A stretch of DNA of 5,688 nt from an uncultured Gemmiger sp. (lineage in GTDB: Bacteria > Bacillota > Clostridia > Oscillospirales > Ruminococcaceae): contig NZ_CAKTFU010000029.1 in NCBI RefSeq assembly GCF_934561205.1, positions 1 to 5,688 on the forward strand, in the 5' to 3' direction. The notes under the pieces were generated by a model. The model searched no databases. It saw nothing but the letters and a program-made list of their open reading frames with translations, and was not told where the DNA came from. The position numbers were made by a program, and so were the translations under genes. Shown piece by piece: positions 1 to 4,853 of this stretch; positions within the stretch are counted from its first letter, which is position 1; every line of letters begins with the position of its first letter.

Positions 1-93
1 ACGTGGGTTTCCAAACCCACGATCAAGGTTCCACAAGTTTCAGTTTTGTTCAATTTTCAAGGTCCTGCTGTGCTGTCAGCTCTCGTTGACAGC
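1..93 (-). promoter_or_regulatory. Probable rRNA operon leader (pre-16S), running off the left edge
   Basis: Read on the minus strand from the predicted start near 93, the transcript opens with a 7-bp hairpin (GCTGTCA at 93-87 pairing with TGACAGC at 78-72). It continues with a boxA-like CCTTGAAAATTGAAC stretch (about 63-49) and ends in a second dyad, GTGGGTTT/AAACCCAC, at 3-20. The CTTTGAAAA/CTTGAAAATTGAAC type of sequence is characteristic of pre-16S leaders and 16S-23S spacers in Firmicutes. Placement directly behind strong tandem promoters favours the leader. The rRNA itself is outside the window, so the assignment is inference; a tRNA operon is the main alternative. Confidence 0.6.
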
Positions 94-99
94 TTATTT

Positions 100-128
100 A
101 TTATACAACATCAGGTTCCGTTTGTCAA
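100..128 (-). promoter_or_regulatory. Consensus sigma-A promoter, proximal to the presumed rRNA operon
   Basis: On the minus strand there is a perfect TTGACA (123-128) and a perfect TATAAT (100-105) separated by exactly 17 bp, so transcription runs leftwards. The expected start is G93 or A94, immediately before the leader hairpin. Such an uncommonly perfect match is usual for stable-RNA promoters. No protein start follows before the window edge, consistent with an rRNA target. Confidence 0.85.
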
Positions 129-170
129 GAACTTTTTTGAAGTTTTTTCGGATTTTTTGGAAGTTTTTCA
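129..170 (-). promoter_or_regulatory. Phased A-tract UP-like element upstream of the proximal promoter
   Basis: Four T-runs on the plus strand (A-tracts on the minus strand) lie at 133-138, 143-148, 153-158 and 164-168, so they repeat every 10-11 bp, one helical turn. Phased A-tracts bend DNA, and AT-rich DNA directly upstream of -35 acts as an UP element binding the RNA polymerase alpha C-terminal domains at rRNA promoters. The phasing is seen directly; the activating role is inferred from its position. Confidence 0.55.
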
Positions 171-240
171 ACCCCGCAAAACCCGCACAAGCTGTTGTTA
201 TGGGCTTTTCAGCGGCCGTCCCTCGCGGGACAGCTTGACT

Positions 241-270
241 ATATTACCACAGGTTGTCGTACTTTGTCAA
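241..270 (-). promoter_or_regulatory. Second tandem sigma-A promoter with extended -10
   Basis: The minus strand has TTGACA (265-270), an 18-bp spacer and TAATAT (241-246) preceded by TGG, which makes an extended -10 (TGn). Upstream T-runs at 275-280 and 286-290 again give spaced A-tracts. The predicted start is G234. The initial transcript can fold at once into an 8-bp hairpin (GCTGTCCC, loop TCGC on the plus strand, GGGACGGC; 215-234, one G-U pair). The start-site sequence AAGCTGTC is identical, at identical distance from -10, to that of the proximal promoter. Confidence 0.7.
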
Positions 271-339
271 CAGGTTTTTTCAAAATTTTTGAAATTTCCC
301 CAAAAGCTGCATGGCACAGTCGATTTCTGCGATGAACGT

Positions 340-369
340 ATGATACACCAATTCGGTAGGCTTTGTCAA
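340..369 (-). promoter_or_regulatory. Third, most distal tandem promoter
   Basis: The minus strand has a perfect TTGACA (364-369), an 18-bp spacer and TATCAT (340-345, five of six consensus bases). It shares the TTGACAAAG context of the promoter at 241-270 but lacks the AAGCTGTC start and 5' hairpin found at the other two. It lies just downstream of the spoIIA terminator, so it would be the first promoter of the presumed rRNA operon. Confidence 0.55.
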
Positions 370-407
370 GAGAAGTCATACAACTTTGGTATCCCGCACA
401 ATGCGGA

Positions 408-456
408 CAAAGCAAAAGCGTACAATTTGACGAAGGTACGCCTCAAATTGTACGCT
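408..456 (-). terminator. Intrinsic terminator of the spoIIA operon
   Basis: A perfect 14-bp inverted repeat (417-430 with 443-456, arms AGCGTACAATTTGA and TCAAATTGTACGCT) has a 12-nt loop. On the minus strand it is followed by TTTTGCTTTG. It lies a few bases downstream of the sigF stop codon, as expected for a rho-independent terminator closing the operon and separating it from the stable-RNA promoters. The plus-strand side lacks a U-run, so it should act only leftwards. Confidence 0.8.
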
Positions 457-463
457 GTGTAAA

Positions 464-1186
464 CTATTTCGGCTGCGGTGTTTTTACGTTTTGTAAACAA
501 GGTACTGCTTCGCCCAGCAGCTGCATACGCATCCAGGTCAGAATTTTGCGCTCCCGCCGGGAAATCTGCACCTGCGTCGTGCCAAGTCGGCGGGCGGTTT
601 CGCTTTGGGTTCGTTCGGCAAAATAGCGCAGCCGTATCAGGTCCCTGTCCTCCGGCGGCAGCTTGTCCAGCACCTCTCGCAGGCTGATCTGCTCGGACAA
701 AACCTCCTCCGGTGAATCCACCGGCACATCCCATTCCCGCAGGCCGTCCTCACTGTCTGTCGGGGTCAGCGACAGGGTGGGCAGTGAGGCACGGATCGCC
801 AGTGCGATCTGCTCCGGCGTGGTGTCCAGCGCCTGTGCCAGTTCCCCCACCGTCGGCTCGCAACCGGTCTGTTTGAGACACTGTTCGCGCCGCGCATTGA
901 TCCTCAGCCCCAGTTCCTTAACGGATCGGCTGACCTTGACCGTCCCGCCGTTGCGGAACAGCTTTTTGATTTCGCCCAGGATCACAGGCACCGCGTAGGT
1001 GGAAAAGCAGACCCCGCGCGACCAGTCAAACCCGTCATAGGCTTTTACCAATCCCAGGCAGGCCGCCGCGTACAGCTCGTCGTATTCCATGCCCCGATTT
1101 TTGAACCGCCCCGCGCAGGCATGTGCCAGCCCCAAGTTGTTTTGGATAAATTCCTCCCGCGGCAATGCCCTGCCCTGTGCTGACAT
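464..1186 (-). CDS. sigF: RNA polymerase sigma-F factor (early forespore sigma factor)
   Basis: This 240-residue protein directs RNA polymerase to early forespore genes and is held inactive by SpoIIAB until asymmetric division. Region 2 spans about residues 11-90, with the hallmark FSTYAVPVILGEIKK at 61-75 and the GTVKVSRS segment at 81-88. Region 3 is around 110-135, and region 4 with its helix-turn-helix is at 170-220 (RTQSETARRLGTTQVQISRR from 192). Order behind spoIIAA and spoIIAB separates it from SigG and SigB. The start has a strong AAAGGAGGGT site 4 nt upstream and lies 17 nt after the spoIIAB stop. From memory, the Bacillus subtilis protein is about 255 residues; this one begins roughly 25 residues later, lacking most of the N-terminal region 1.2-like segment. 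A 20-residue tail follows region 4. A terminator follows the gene. Confidence 0.94.
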   Translation of the reverse strand: MSAQGRALPREEFIQNNLGLAHACAGRFKNRGMEYDELYAAACLGLVKAYDGFDWSRGVCFSTYAVPVILGEIKKLFRNGGTVKVSRSVKELGLRINARREQCLKQTGCEPTVGELAQALDTTPEQIALAIRASLPTLSLTPTDSEDGLREWDVPVDSPEEVLSEQISLREVLDKLPPEDRDLIRLRYFAERTQSETARRLGTTQVQISRRERKILTWMRMQLLGEAVPCLQNVKTPQPK

Positions 1187-1203
1187 AGCGACCCTCCTTT
1201 ATA

Positions 1204-1650
1204 TTATGTAGAGGGTCGGGGACGGGTGTCCAACTTTTTGGTCATCGTGACGCGGGTGCCGCGCCCCGGCGTGGAGGACACCCGCACCTTATCCATAAAA
1301 TTCTGCATGACGGCAAAGCCCAGACCCGCGCGTTCCTCGGGGTCGCCTGTCGTATACAGCGGCTGCATGGCTTGCTGCACATCGGGGATACCCACCCCGC
1401 GGTCTGTCACTGTGATGCGCACAACGCCGCCCTCATACAAAGCCGCCGTCAAGGTGATGGTGCCGATACAGGACGGGTAGGCGTGGACGATACAGTTGGT
1501 CACGGCCTCCGACACAGCGGTTTTCAGGTCGGCAAGCTGGGGCACGGTTGGGTCCAGCTGCACCAGGAACGCCGCAACCGCCGCACGGGCAAAGCCCTCG
1601 TTGACGGAACGGCCGGCAAAGGTGATTTTTACCTGATTGAGCATTTTCAT
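1204..1650 (-). CDS. spoIIAB: Anti-sigma F factor, serine kinase SpoIIAB
   Basis: SpoIIAB binds SigF and blocks it, and phosphorylates SpoIIAA using ATP; unphosphorylated SpoIIAA reverses the inhibition. The 148-residue protein is a GHKL-fold (HATPase) kinase of usual length (about 146). The N-box is SEAVTN at 47-52, with the catalytic-type Glu48 and Mg-binding Asn52. The G1 box is DRGVGI at 83-88, and the G2-type glycines are GLGF at 109-112. FAR at 20-22 matches the segment with the arginine (Arg20 in B. subtilis) that contacts SigF and SpoIIAA. AFLVQLDPT at 27-35 and NFMD at 117-120 are also family signatures. The start is supported by AAGGAG 7 nt upstream. This site overlaps the TAA stop of spoIIAA (TAAGGAG), which suggests translational coupling. 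Middle gene of the spoIIA operon. Confidence 0.95.
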   Translation of the reverse strand: MKMLNQVKITFAGRSVNEGFARAAVAAFLVQLDPTVPQLADLKTAVSEAVTNCIVHAYPSCIGTITLTAALYEGGVVRITVTDRGVGIPDVQQAMQPLYTTGDPEERAGLGFAVMQNFMDKVRVSSTPGRGTRVTMTKKLDTRPRPST

Positions 1651-1661
1651 AGTGTTACTCC

Positions 1662-1958
1662 TTAGGCGTAGGCAATGCGGGCCAGATCCAGCATACGGCG
1701 TATAGCCGCCGGCGGGTTTTGCACGGTCAGACGCCCGCCCAGTGCCCGAATATGCCGCCCGCGCCCCAGAATCAGCCCCACGCCGGAGGAATCCATAAAG
1801 GTCACGCCGGAAAAATCCAGCGTCAGCAATTCAGGCAGACGGTCGTCCACCTGCGCGTCGATTTCATTGCGCAGCGTCTGCGCGGCGTGGTGGTCGATCT
1901 CGCCGCTTAAATACGCCGCCAGTGTGCCGCTGCCCGGCACAAAGCACACCCTTGCCAT
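1662..1958 (-). CDS. spoIIAA: Anti-sigma F factor antagonist SpoIIAA (STAS domain)
   Basis: SpoIIAA frees SigF by binding the SpoIIAB-ADP complex; SpoIIAB phosphorylates it and the SpoIIE phosphatase reactivates it. The 98 residues form one STAS domain. LSGEIDHHAA at 17-26 is the first conserved strand, LDFSGVTFMDSSGVG at 47-61 carries the phosphorylation site, and LILGRGR follows. Ser58 sits at the same number as the known B. subtilis phosphoserine. The B. subtilis protein is about 117 residues; here the chain stops after the helix IRRMLDLARIAYA, so the last strand/helix is missing or very short. The stop is followed at once by the spoIIAB ribosome site and frame, so a sequencing frameshift is not obvious. 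Start: AAAAGGGGA about 5 nt upstream. First gene of the operon. Confidence 0.93.
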   Translation of the reverse strand: MARVCFVPGSGTLAAYLSGEIDHHAAQTLRNEIDAQVDDRLPELLTLDFSGVTFMDSSGVGLILGRGRHIRALGGRLTVQNPPAAIRRMLDLARIAYA

Positions 1959-1977
1959 AGTTGTCCCCTTTTACCAT

Positions 1978-2002
1978 ATTCAATATATAAAAGAAAAAGC
2001 CT
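1978..2002 (-). promoter_or_regulatory. Candidate sigma-H promoter for spoIIA
   Basis: In Bacillus, spoIIA is transcribed by SigH (-35 RnAGGAwWW, 11-12 nt, -10 RnnGAAT). The minus strand here offers AGGCTTT (2002-1996), 11 nt, then ATTGAAT (1984-1978), with one clear mismatch (C for A in AGGA). The predicted start near 1971 would give a very short leader carrying little beyond the ribosome site. It also overlaps the folC terminator. Possible but not secure; no better sigma-A promoter is visible in the gap. Confidence 0.4.
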
Positions 2003-2024
2003 GTACCTTTACGATACAGACTTT
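1991..2024 (-). terminator. Intrinsic terminator of the vanZ-folC operon
   Basis: On the minus strand, AAAGTCTGTA (2024-2015) pairs with TACAGGCTTT (2005-1996) over 10 bp including one G-U pair. The loop is 9 nt and a TTTTTCTTTT run follows. It lies about 35 nt after the folC stop and would separate folC from spoIIA. Confidence 0.72.
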
Positions 2025-2059
2025 CGGGTGCATATTTTGTTGCAATGAGGCTGCGCGGA

Positions 2060-3358
2060 TTATTTTTCTGCCTCTTTAAGCAGCCACGGGCGTGCTTCCG
2101 CCGCCAGATACAGCGAGCCGCAGACCACCACGCCGGCAAGGTTGTGTTCCTCGGCGTAATCAACCGCCTTGCGCAGGGCGGCGGGTACGCTGCCGACTGC
2201 TTCGGCATCGGTGTAAAAGCGGGCTTCTTTTTGCAGTTCCTCGGCGGGCAGGGCGCGCGGGCAGTTGGGGGTGACGGTGTACAGCTTGGCAAAGCAGGGC
2301 GCCAGCTCGGACAGCATGGTGTCGTGGTCTTTGTCCTTGAGCACACCGACCACGCCGACCAGATTTTCTTCAAACTCGGCGGCTTTCAGGGTATCGGCCA
2401 GCGCCTGTACGCCGTCCGGGTTGTGGCAGCCGTCCAGCAAAAGCAGCGGATAGCGGCGCAGGACTTCAATGCGGGCAGGCATACGCGCCTGCGCCAGGCC
2501 CTGCAAAATGGCCTCGTCGGGGATATCGTAGCCGAAATCCCGCCAGAGGGTAAGAGCAATCTCCACCGCCATGGCCGCATGGTCAGCCTGATGCGCACCC
2601 GGCATGGCCAGCGTGACATCGTAGCCGCCGTAGTTGATGCGGTTTTGCAGCCGCTTGCCCTTGATGCACACAAGGTCCGCCATGTCGGGGGTGATAATAC
2701 TGGTGTGAGCCTCGGCGGCTGCGGTCAGAATGGGGCCCATGGCCTCGGCGGGCTGTTCGGGGTAGCAGACAACGCTGCAGCCCTCGGTGATGATACCCGC
2801 TTTCTGGGCGGCGATCTCCGCCAAAGTATCGCCCAGCAGCTCGGTGTGATCCTTGCCGATCTTTGTGATGGCGGCCACCAGCTTGTCGGACACGGCGTTG
2901 GTGGCGTCGTACTTGCCGCCAAGACCCGTTTCCAGCACGACGATGTCGCACTTTTCGCGGGCAAACCACAAAAGGGCCAGCGCGGTGACGGCCTCGAACT
3001 GTACGGGCGGCTCATCACCCTCGGCACGGATAGCGTCAACAGCCGCGAGAACCTTTTGCGCCAGCGAGGTCAGCGTGCGGGCGGGGATCATTTCGCCGTC
3101 GATCTGAAAACGTTCGCGGAAATCCACCACATAGGGGCTGACGGTCAGGCCGGTCTTGTATCCGGCGGCAGTCAAAATGGCGGACGTCATGGCCGCCAGA
3201 CTTCCCTTGCCGTTGGTGCCCGCAATATGTACGCAGGGCAGGTCTTTTTCGGGGTTGCCCAGATGGGCCAGCAGATTGTGCATACGCGCAAGGCCCGGTT
3301 TGCCCGCCCCCAAACGGGGCAGGGCCTGCAGTGCTTCGATGGCCTGTTGTGTGGTCAT
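2060..3358 (-). CDS. folC: Folylpolyglutamate synthase / dihydrofolate synthase
   Basis: FolC is a cytosolic Mur-ligase-family enzyme. It adds glutamate to folates with ATP hydrolysis and, in many bacteria, also joins glutamate to dihydropteroate to make dihydrofolate. The 432 residues are full length. The P-loop is GTNGKGS at 47-53; the mobile-loop region SPYVVDFRERF is at 74-84. The Mur-ligase signature ETGLGGKYDATN is at 143-154, followed by KDHTELLG (169-176), QKAGI (185-189), HQADHAAMA (256-264), PARIEVL (294-300) and DGCHNPDG (309-316) opening the C-terminal domain. The usual Arg of GGR and Glu of EKAGI are Lys and Gln here, conservative changes. Whether it is mono- or bifunctional cannot be told from sequence. 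The start has AGGAGG 7 nt upstream and overlaps the vanZ stop by ATGA, implying coupled translation. Confidence 0.93.
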   Translation of the reverse strand: MTTQQAIEALQALPRLGAGKPGLARMHNLLAHLGNPEKDLPCVHIAGTNGKGSLAAMTSAILTAAGYKTGLTVSPYVVDFRERFQIDGEMIPARTLTSLAQKVLAAVDAIRAEGDEPPVQFEAVTALALLWFAREKCDIVVLETGLGGKYDATNAVSDKLVAAITKIGKDHTELLGDTLAEIAAQKAGIITEGCSVVCYPEQPAEAMGPILTAAAEAHTSIITPDMADLVCIKGKRLQNRINYGGYDVTLAMPGAHQADHAAMAVEIALTLWRDFGYDIPDEAILQGLAQARMPARIEVLRRYPLLLLDGCHNPDGVQALADTLKAAEFEENLVGVVGVLKDKDHDTMLSELAPCFAKLYTVTPNCPRALPAEELQKEARFYTDAEAVGSVPAALRKAVDYAEEHNLAGVVVCGSLYLAAEARPWLLKEAEK

Positions 3359-3975
3359 TGCGGTTCCTCCTCATGTTGTGTGGGTTCTTCCTGTTGGGCG
3401 CGGTGGGCGGCGCGGCGCGCCAGGCGCGTATGTTCGCGCTCGCGTTCGGCCAGCAACAGGCGGTCGCGCTCGGCCCGCAGGGCACGGTTTTCTTTTTTGA
3501 CGGCGGCATAGGCGGCCACCACGCGCACGATAAGCAACAGCAGCAGCGCCACCAGCAGCCCCGCCAGAACACCGGCGGTGTCGATCCAGACATCGCGCAC
3601 CGAGGACGAGCGCCCCGGCACGAACATCTGAATGGTTTCATCGGTCAATGCCGTGAGGACGCCGCCCAGAATCGGCCAGCTCATGTGCCGCACAAAGTGG
3701 CGGGTGTAGACCCGCAGGCAGAGCATAAGCCAGAAACCTTCCAGCAGAAACTCGCTGAAATGCGCGAGCTTGCGGATGATAAACTGGCTGAGCGGGCCAA
3801 GGTTCACCTTGGCGAGCATACCGTTGATGAGCTTCATGACCTGATAGCTGCGGTCGGACGAAACCGCCGCCACTTCCAGGGAATTGCGAAAGATGAATAC
3901 GATGCTGCCGATCAGAGCCGCCGTAAAAAGGATGCGGAATACGATCAGCAGCGGACTTGTTTTCTGTGTTTCCAT
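3355..3975 (-). CDS. VanZ-family membrane protein with C-terminal coiled coil
   Basis: This 206-residue integral membrane protein belongs to the VanZ-like family. VanZ itself gives low-level teicoplanin resistance by an unclear mechanism, and most chromosomal relatives have no known function. Membrane segments are predicted at about 9-29, 76-92, 99-111 and 131-154. Family polar motifs are present: RKLAHFSE at 68-75, DETIQ at 112-116, PGR at 120-122, and the D128...DTAG (132-135) pattern. After the last helix, residues 160-206 form a highly charged tail rich in Arg, Glu and Ala, likely a cytoplasmic coiled coil; this tail looks like an addition to the basic VanZ domain. The start has AAAGGAG 5 nt upstream. 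First gene of an operon with folC, whose ATG overlaps this stop. Nothing in the context indicates glycopeptide resistance. Confidence 0.85.
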   Translation of the reverse strand: METQKTSPLLIVFRILFTAALIGSIVFIFRNSLEVAAVSSDRSYQVMKLINGMLAKVNLGPLSQFIIRKLAHFSEFLLEGFWLMLCLRVYTRHFVRHMSWPILGGVLTALTDETIQMFVPGRSSSVRDVWIDTAGVLAGLLVALLLLLIVRVVAAYAAVKKENRALRAERDRLLLAEREREHTRLARRAAHRAQQEEPTQHEEEPQ

Positions 3976-4006
3976 AATACTCCTTTATATATCACCCTAA
4001 ACCCAT

Positions 4007-4035
4007 ATTATAGCACAGTAACGCCGCCGGGGCAA
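4007..4035 (-). promoter_or_regulatory. Promoter of the vanZ-folC operon
   Basis: On the minus strand there is TATAAT (4007-4012) preceded by TGC (extended -10), with TTGCCC (4030-4035) 17 bp upstream. The start near 4000 leaves a leader of about 25 nt with the vanZ ribosome site. It lies back to back with a rightward promoter whose -35 begins five bases away. Confidence 0.72.
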
Positions 4036-4044
4036 GCACTTGCC
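4031..4044. repeat. Palindrome covering both divergent -35 elements
   Basis: GGCAAG-CA-CTTGCC is a perfect 6-bp dyad with a 2-bp centre. Each arm supplies most of the TTGCC core of one -35 box, leftward vanZ and rightward ArsC-like gene. It may be only a consequence of two similar promoters facing away from each other, or a regulator site acting on both. Confidence 0.5.
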
Positions 4045-4068
4045 GACCGCCGGGGGCGATGGTATAAT
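4040..4068 (+). promoter_or_regulatory. Promoter of the ArsC-like gene
   Basis: TTGCCG (4040-4045), a 17-bp spacer and a perfect TATAAT (4063-4068) preceded by TGG (extended -10). The predicted start is near 4075, giving a leader of about 30 nt. Confidence 0.7.
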
Positions 4069-4080
4069 AAAATTTATACC
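4061..4080. repeat. Inverted repeat over the -10 and start site of the ArsC-like gene
   Basis: GGTATAA (4061-4067) and TTATACC (4074-4080) form a perfect 7-bp dyad with a 6-nt spacer. It lies over the -10 box and the expected transcription start, a position typical of a repressor operator. No regulator gene is present in the window, so its role is conjecture. Confidence 0.4.
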
Positions 4081-4106
4081 TATATACAGAAACGAGGCAG
4101 CCCCCT

Positions 4107-4448
4107 ATGAATATACAGATTTTCGGCACAAACAAGAGCTTTGACACCAAAAAGGCGCAGCGCTGGTTCAAGGAGCGCCGGATCCGCTTTCAGATGGTAG
4201 ATTTGAAGGAAAAAGGCTTGAGCCGAGGCGAGTTTGACAACGTCTGCCGCGCCGTGGGCGGCTGGGACAAGCTGGTGGACCCTGCCGCCAAAGACAAGGA
4301 CACACTGGCACTCTTGCAATGGCTGGACGAAAGCCAGCAAGCCGATAAGCTGTTTGAAAACCAGCAGCTTTTGCGCCAGCCCATTGTGCGCAACGGCAGG
4401 CAAGCCACCGTGGGGTATTGCCCCGACGTGTGGGAAAACTGGGCGTAA
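4107..4448 (+). CDS. ArsC/Spx-family thioredoxin-fold protein lacking the N-terminal cysteine
   Basis: This 113-residue protein matches the ArsC/Spx-like family in length and pattern: a first strand NIQIFGT, then KKAQRWFKERRIRFQMVDL (15-33), GLSRGEF (37-43), a middle helical part, and the C-terminal QLLRQPIVRNGRQATVGY (87-104) resembling the LLKxPI-RNG segment of the family. In arsenate reductases and Spx a cysteine follows the first strand (Cys12 or Cys10). Here the matching place in GTNKSFDTKKA is Ser11 (codon AGC), so thiol chemistry there is not possible. Cys47 and Cys105 remain. The start is set by the beta-strand immediately after Met1, although the ribosome site (ACGAGG, about 10 nt away) is weak. 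It is a monocistronic gene, divergent from vanZ. Arsenate reduction should not be assumed; the function is unknown. Confidence 0.8.
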   Translation: MNIQIFGTNKSFDTKKAQRWFKERRIRFQMVDLKEKGLSRGEFDNVCRAVGGWDKLVDPAAKDKDTLALLQWLDESQQADKLFENQQLLRQPIVRNGRQATVGYCPDVWENWA

Positions 4449-4450
4449 GG

Positions 4451-4491
4451 TGCGCAAACCACCGTCCCACCTGCCTGTGCGGAATTTTTTT
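4451..4491 (+). terminator. Weak possible terminator after the ArsC-like gene
   Basis: Just after the stop codon, TGCGCA (4451-4456) can pair with TGTGCG (4476-4481) over 6 bp including two G-U pairs. The loop is long (19 nt) and seven T follow at 4485-4491. The stem is poor, but position and U-run suit a terminator. Confidence 0.3.
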
Positions 4492-4511
4492 CGGCGTCCT
4501 GTCTATTGCCC

Positions 4512-4540
4512 TTGACTTTTCTTGGCTTGTGTTGTACATT
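4512..4540 (+). promoter_or_regulatory. Promoter of the valS T-box leader
   Basis: TTGACT (4512-4517), a 17-bp spacer and TACATT (4535-4540), the last matching four of six bases. An alternative -10 is CATTAT (4537-4542) with a 19-bp spacer. The start would be about 4547, just before T-box Stem I. Confidence 0.65.
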
Positions 4541-4546
4541 ATAAGG

Positions 4547-4812
4547 TACAAATGCAATGCGAAAGAGTGTTTGCGGAAGGTGCCTTTGCAGCAAGCCGGG
4601 GAGGATGCAAGCCCGGTAAGGCGCGCCGTGGGCTGTCACTTTCAAGCAGGCGGGGTGAACTGCAGTAGCCGCGCCCGGGTTTGCCGCCGTTATCCGGGCA
4701 GGCGGGCTGTCTGGCCTGCCGCAAAGCGGCCCGTAAGGGCAACTTGGGTGGTACCGCGACTTAGATTTTCTGAGCCGTCCCATGATTTTCTCATGGGGCG
4801 GCTTTTCTTTTT
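4547..4812 (+). promoter_or_regulatory. T-box riboswitch (tRNA-Val sensing) controlling valS
   Basis: The leader binds uncharged tRNA and then favours the antiterminator, so the synthetase is made when valyl-tRNA is scarce. Stem I can be traced: GAAAG (4561-4565) with CTTTC (4639-4643); GTTTGCGG (4569-4576) with CCGTGGGC (4626-4633); GTGCCTT (4580-4586) with AAGGCGC (4618-4624); CCGGG (4596-4600) with CCCGG (4612-4616), closing a GAGGATGCAAG distal loop. The specifier loop shows GTC (4635-4637) followed by the usual A: a valine codon. The T-box GGGTGGTACCGCG is at 4746-4758; its TGGT (4749-4752) would pair with an ACCA tRNA end. The antiterminator forms from GGG (4746-4748) with CCC (4779-4781), plus GCGACTTAG (4756-4764) with CTGAGCCGT (4770-4778), one mismatch. 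Exact pairings are by eye. Confidence 0.93.
4773..4812 (+). terminator. T-box regulated intrinsic terminator
   Basis: AGCCGTCCCATGA (4773-4785) pairs with TCATGGGGCGGCT (4791-4803) over 13 bp with one G-U pair and a TTTTC loop, followed by TTTTCTTTTT. The 5' arm contains the CCGTCCC used by the antiterminator, so the two structures exclude each other, as expected of a T-box switch. Confidence 0.92.
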
Positions 4813-4853
4813 ACGCAAAGCGCCCCGCACAAACCAAAGGAGGTTTATTCCAA

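Noticed and set aside
417..456. The 14-bp inverted repeat as an operator or mobile-element end
   Set aside because: Its place just after the sigF stop and the T-rich run on the minus-strand side make a terminator the simpler reading. No transposase or flanking target duplication is seen.
46..462. A 138-codon open frame on the plus strand in the left regulatory region
   Set aside because: It reads through the reverse complement of promoters, A-tracts and terminator. It has no ribosome site and a Phe-rich, domain-free translation caused by the T-runs.
2045..3511. A 488-codon open frame on the plus strand opposite folC
   Set aside because: It lies entirely antisense to a well-supported folC and the end of vanZ. 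Its translation is low-complexity Gly/Gln/His/Arg-rich with no recognisable domain, as expected from the complementary strand of a high-GC gene.
3331..4110. A 259-codon open frame on the plus strand opposite vanZ
   Set aside because: It is antisense to the VanZ gene, runs through the divergent promoter region, and has a composition typical of a shadow frame.
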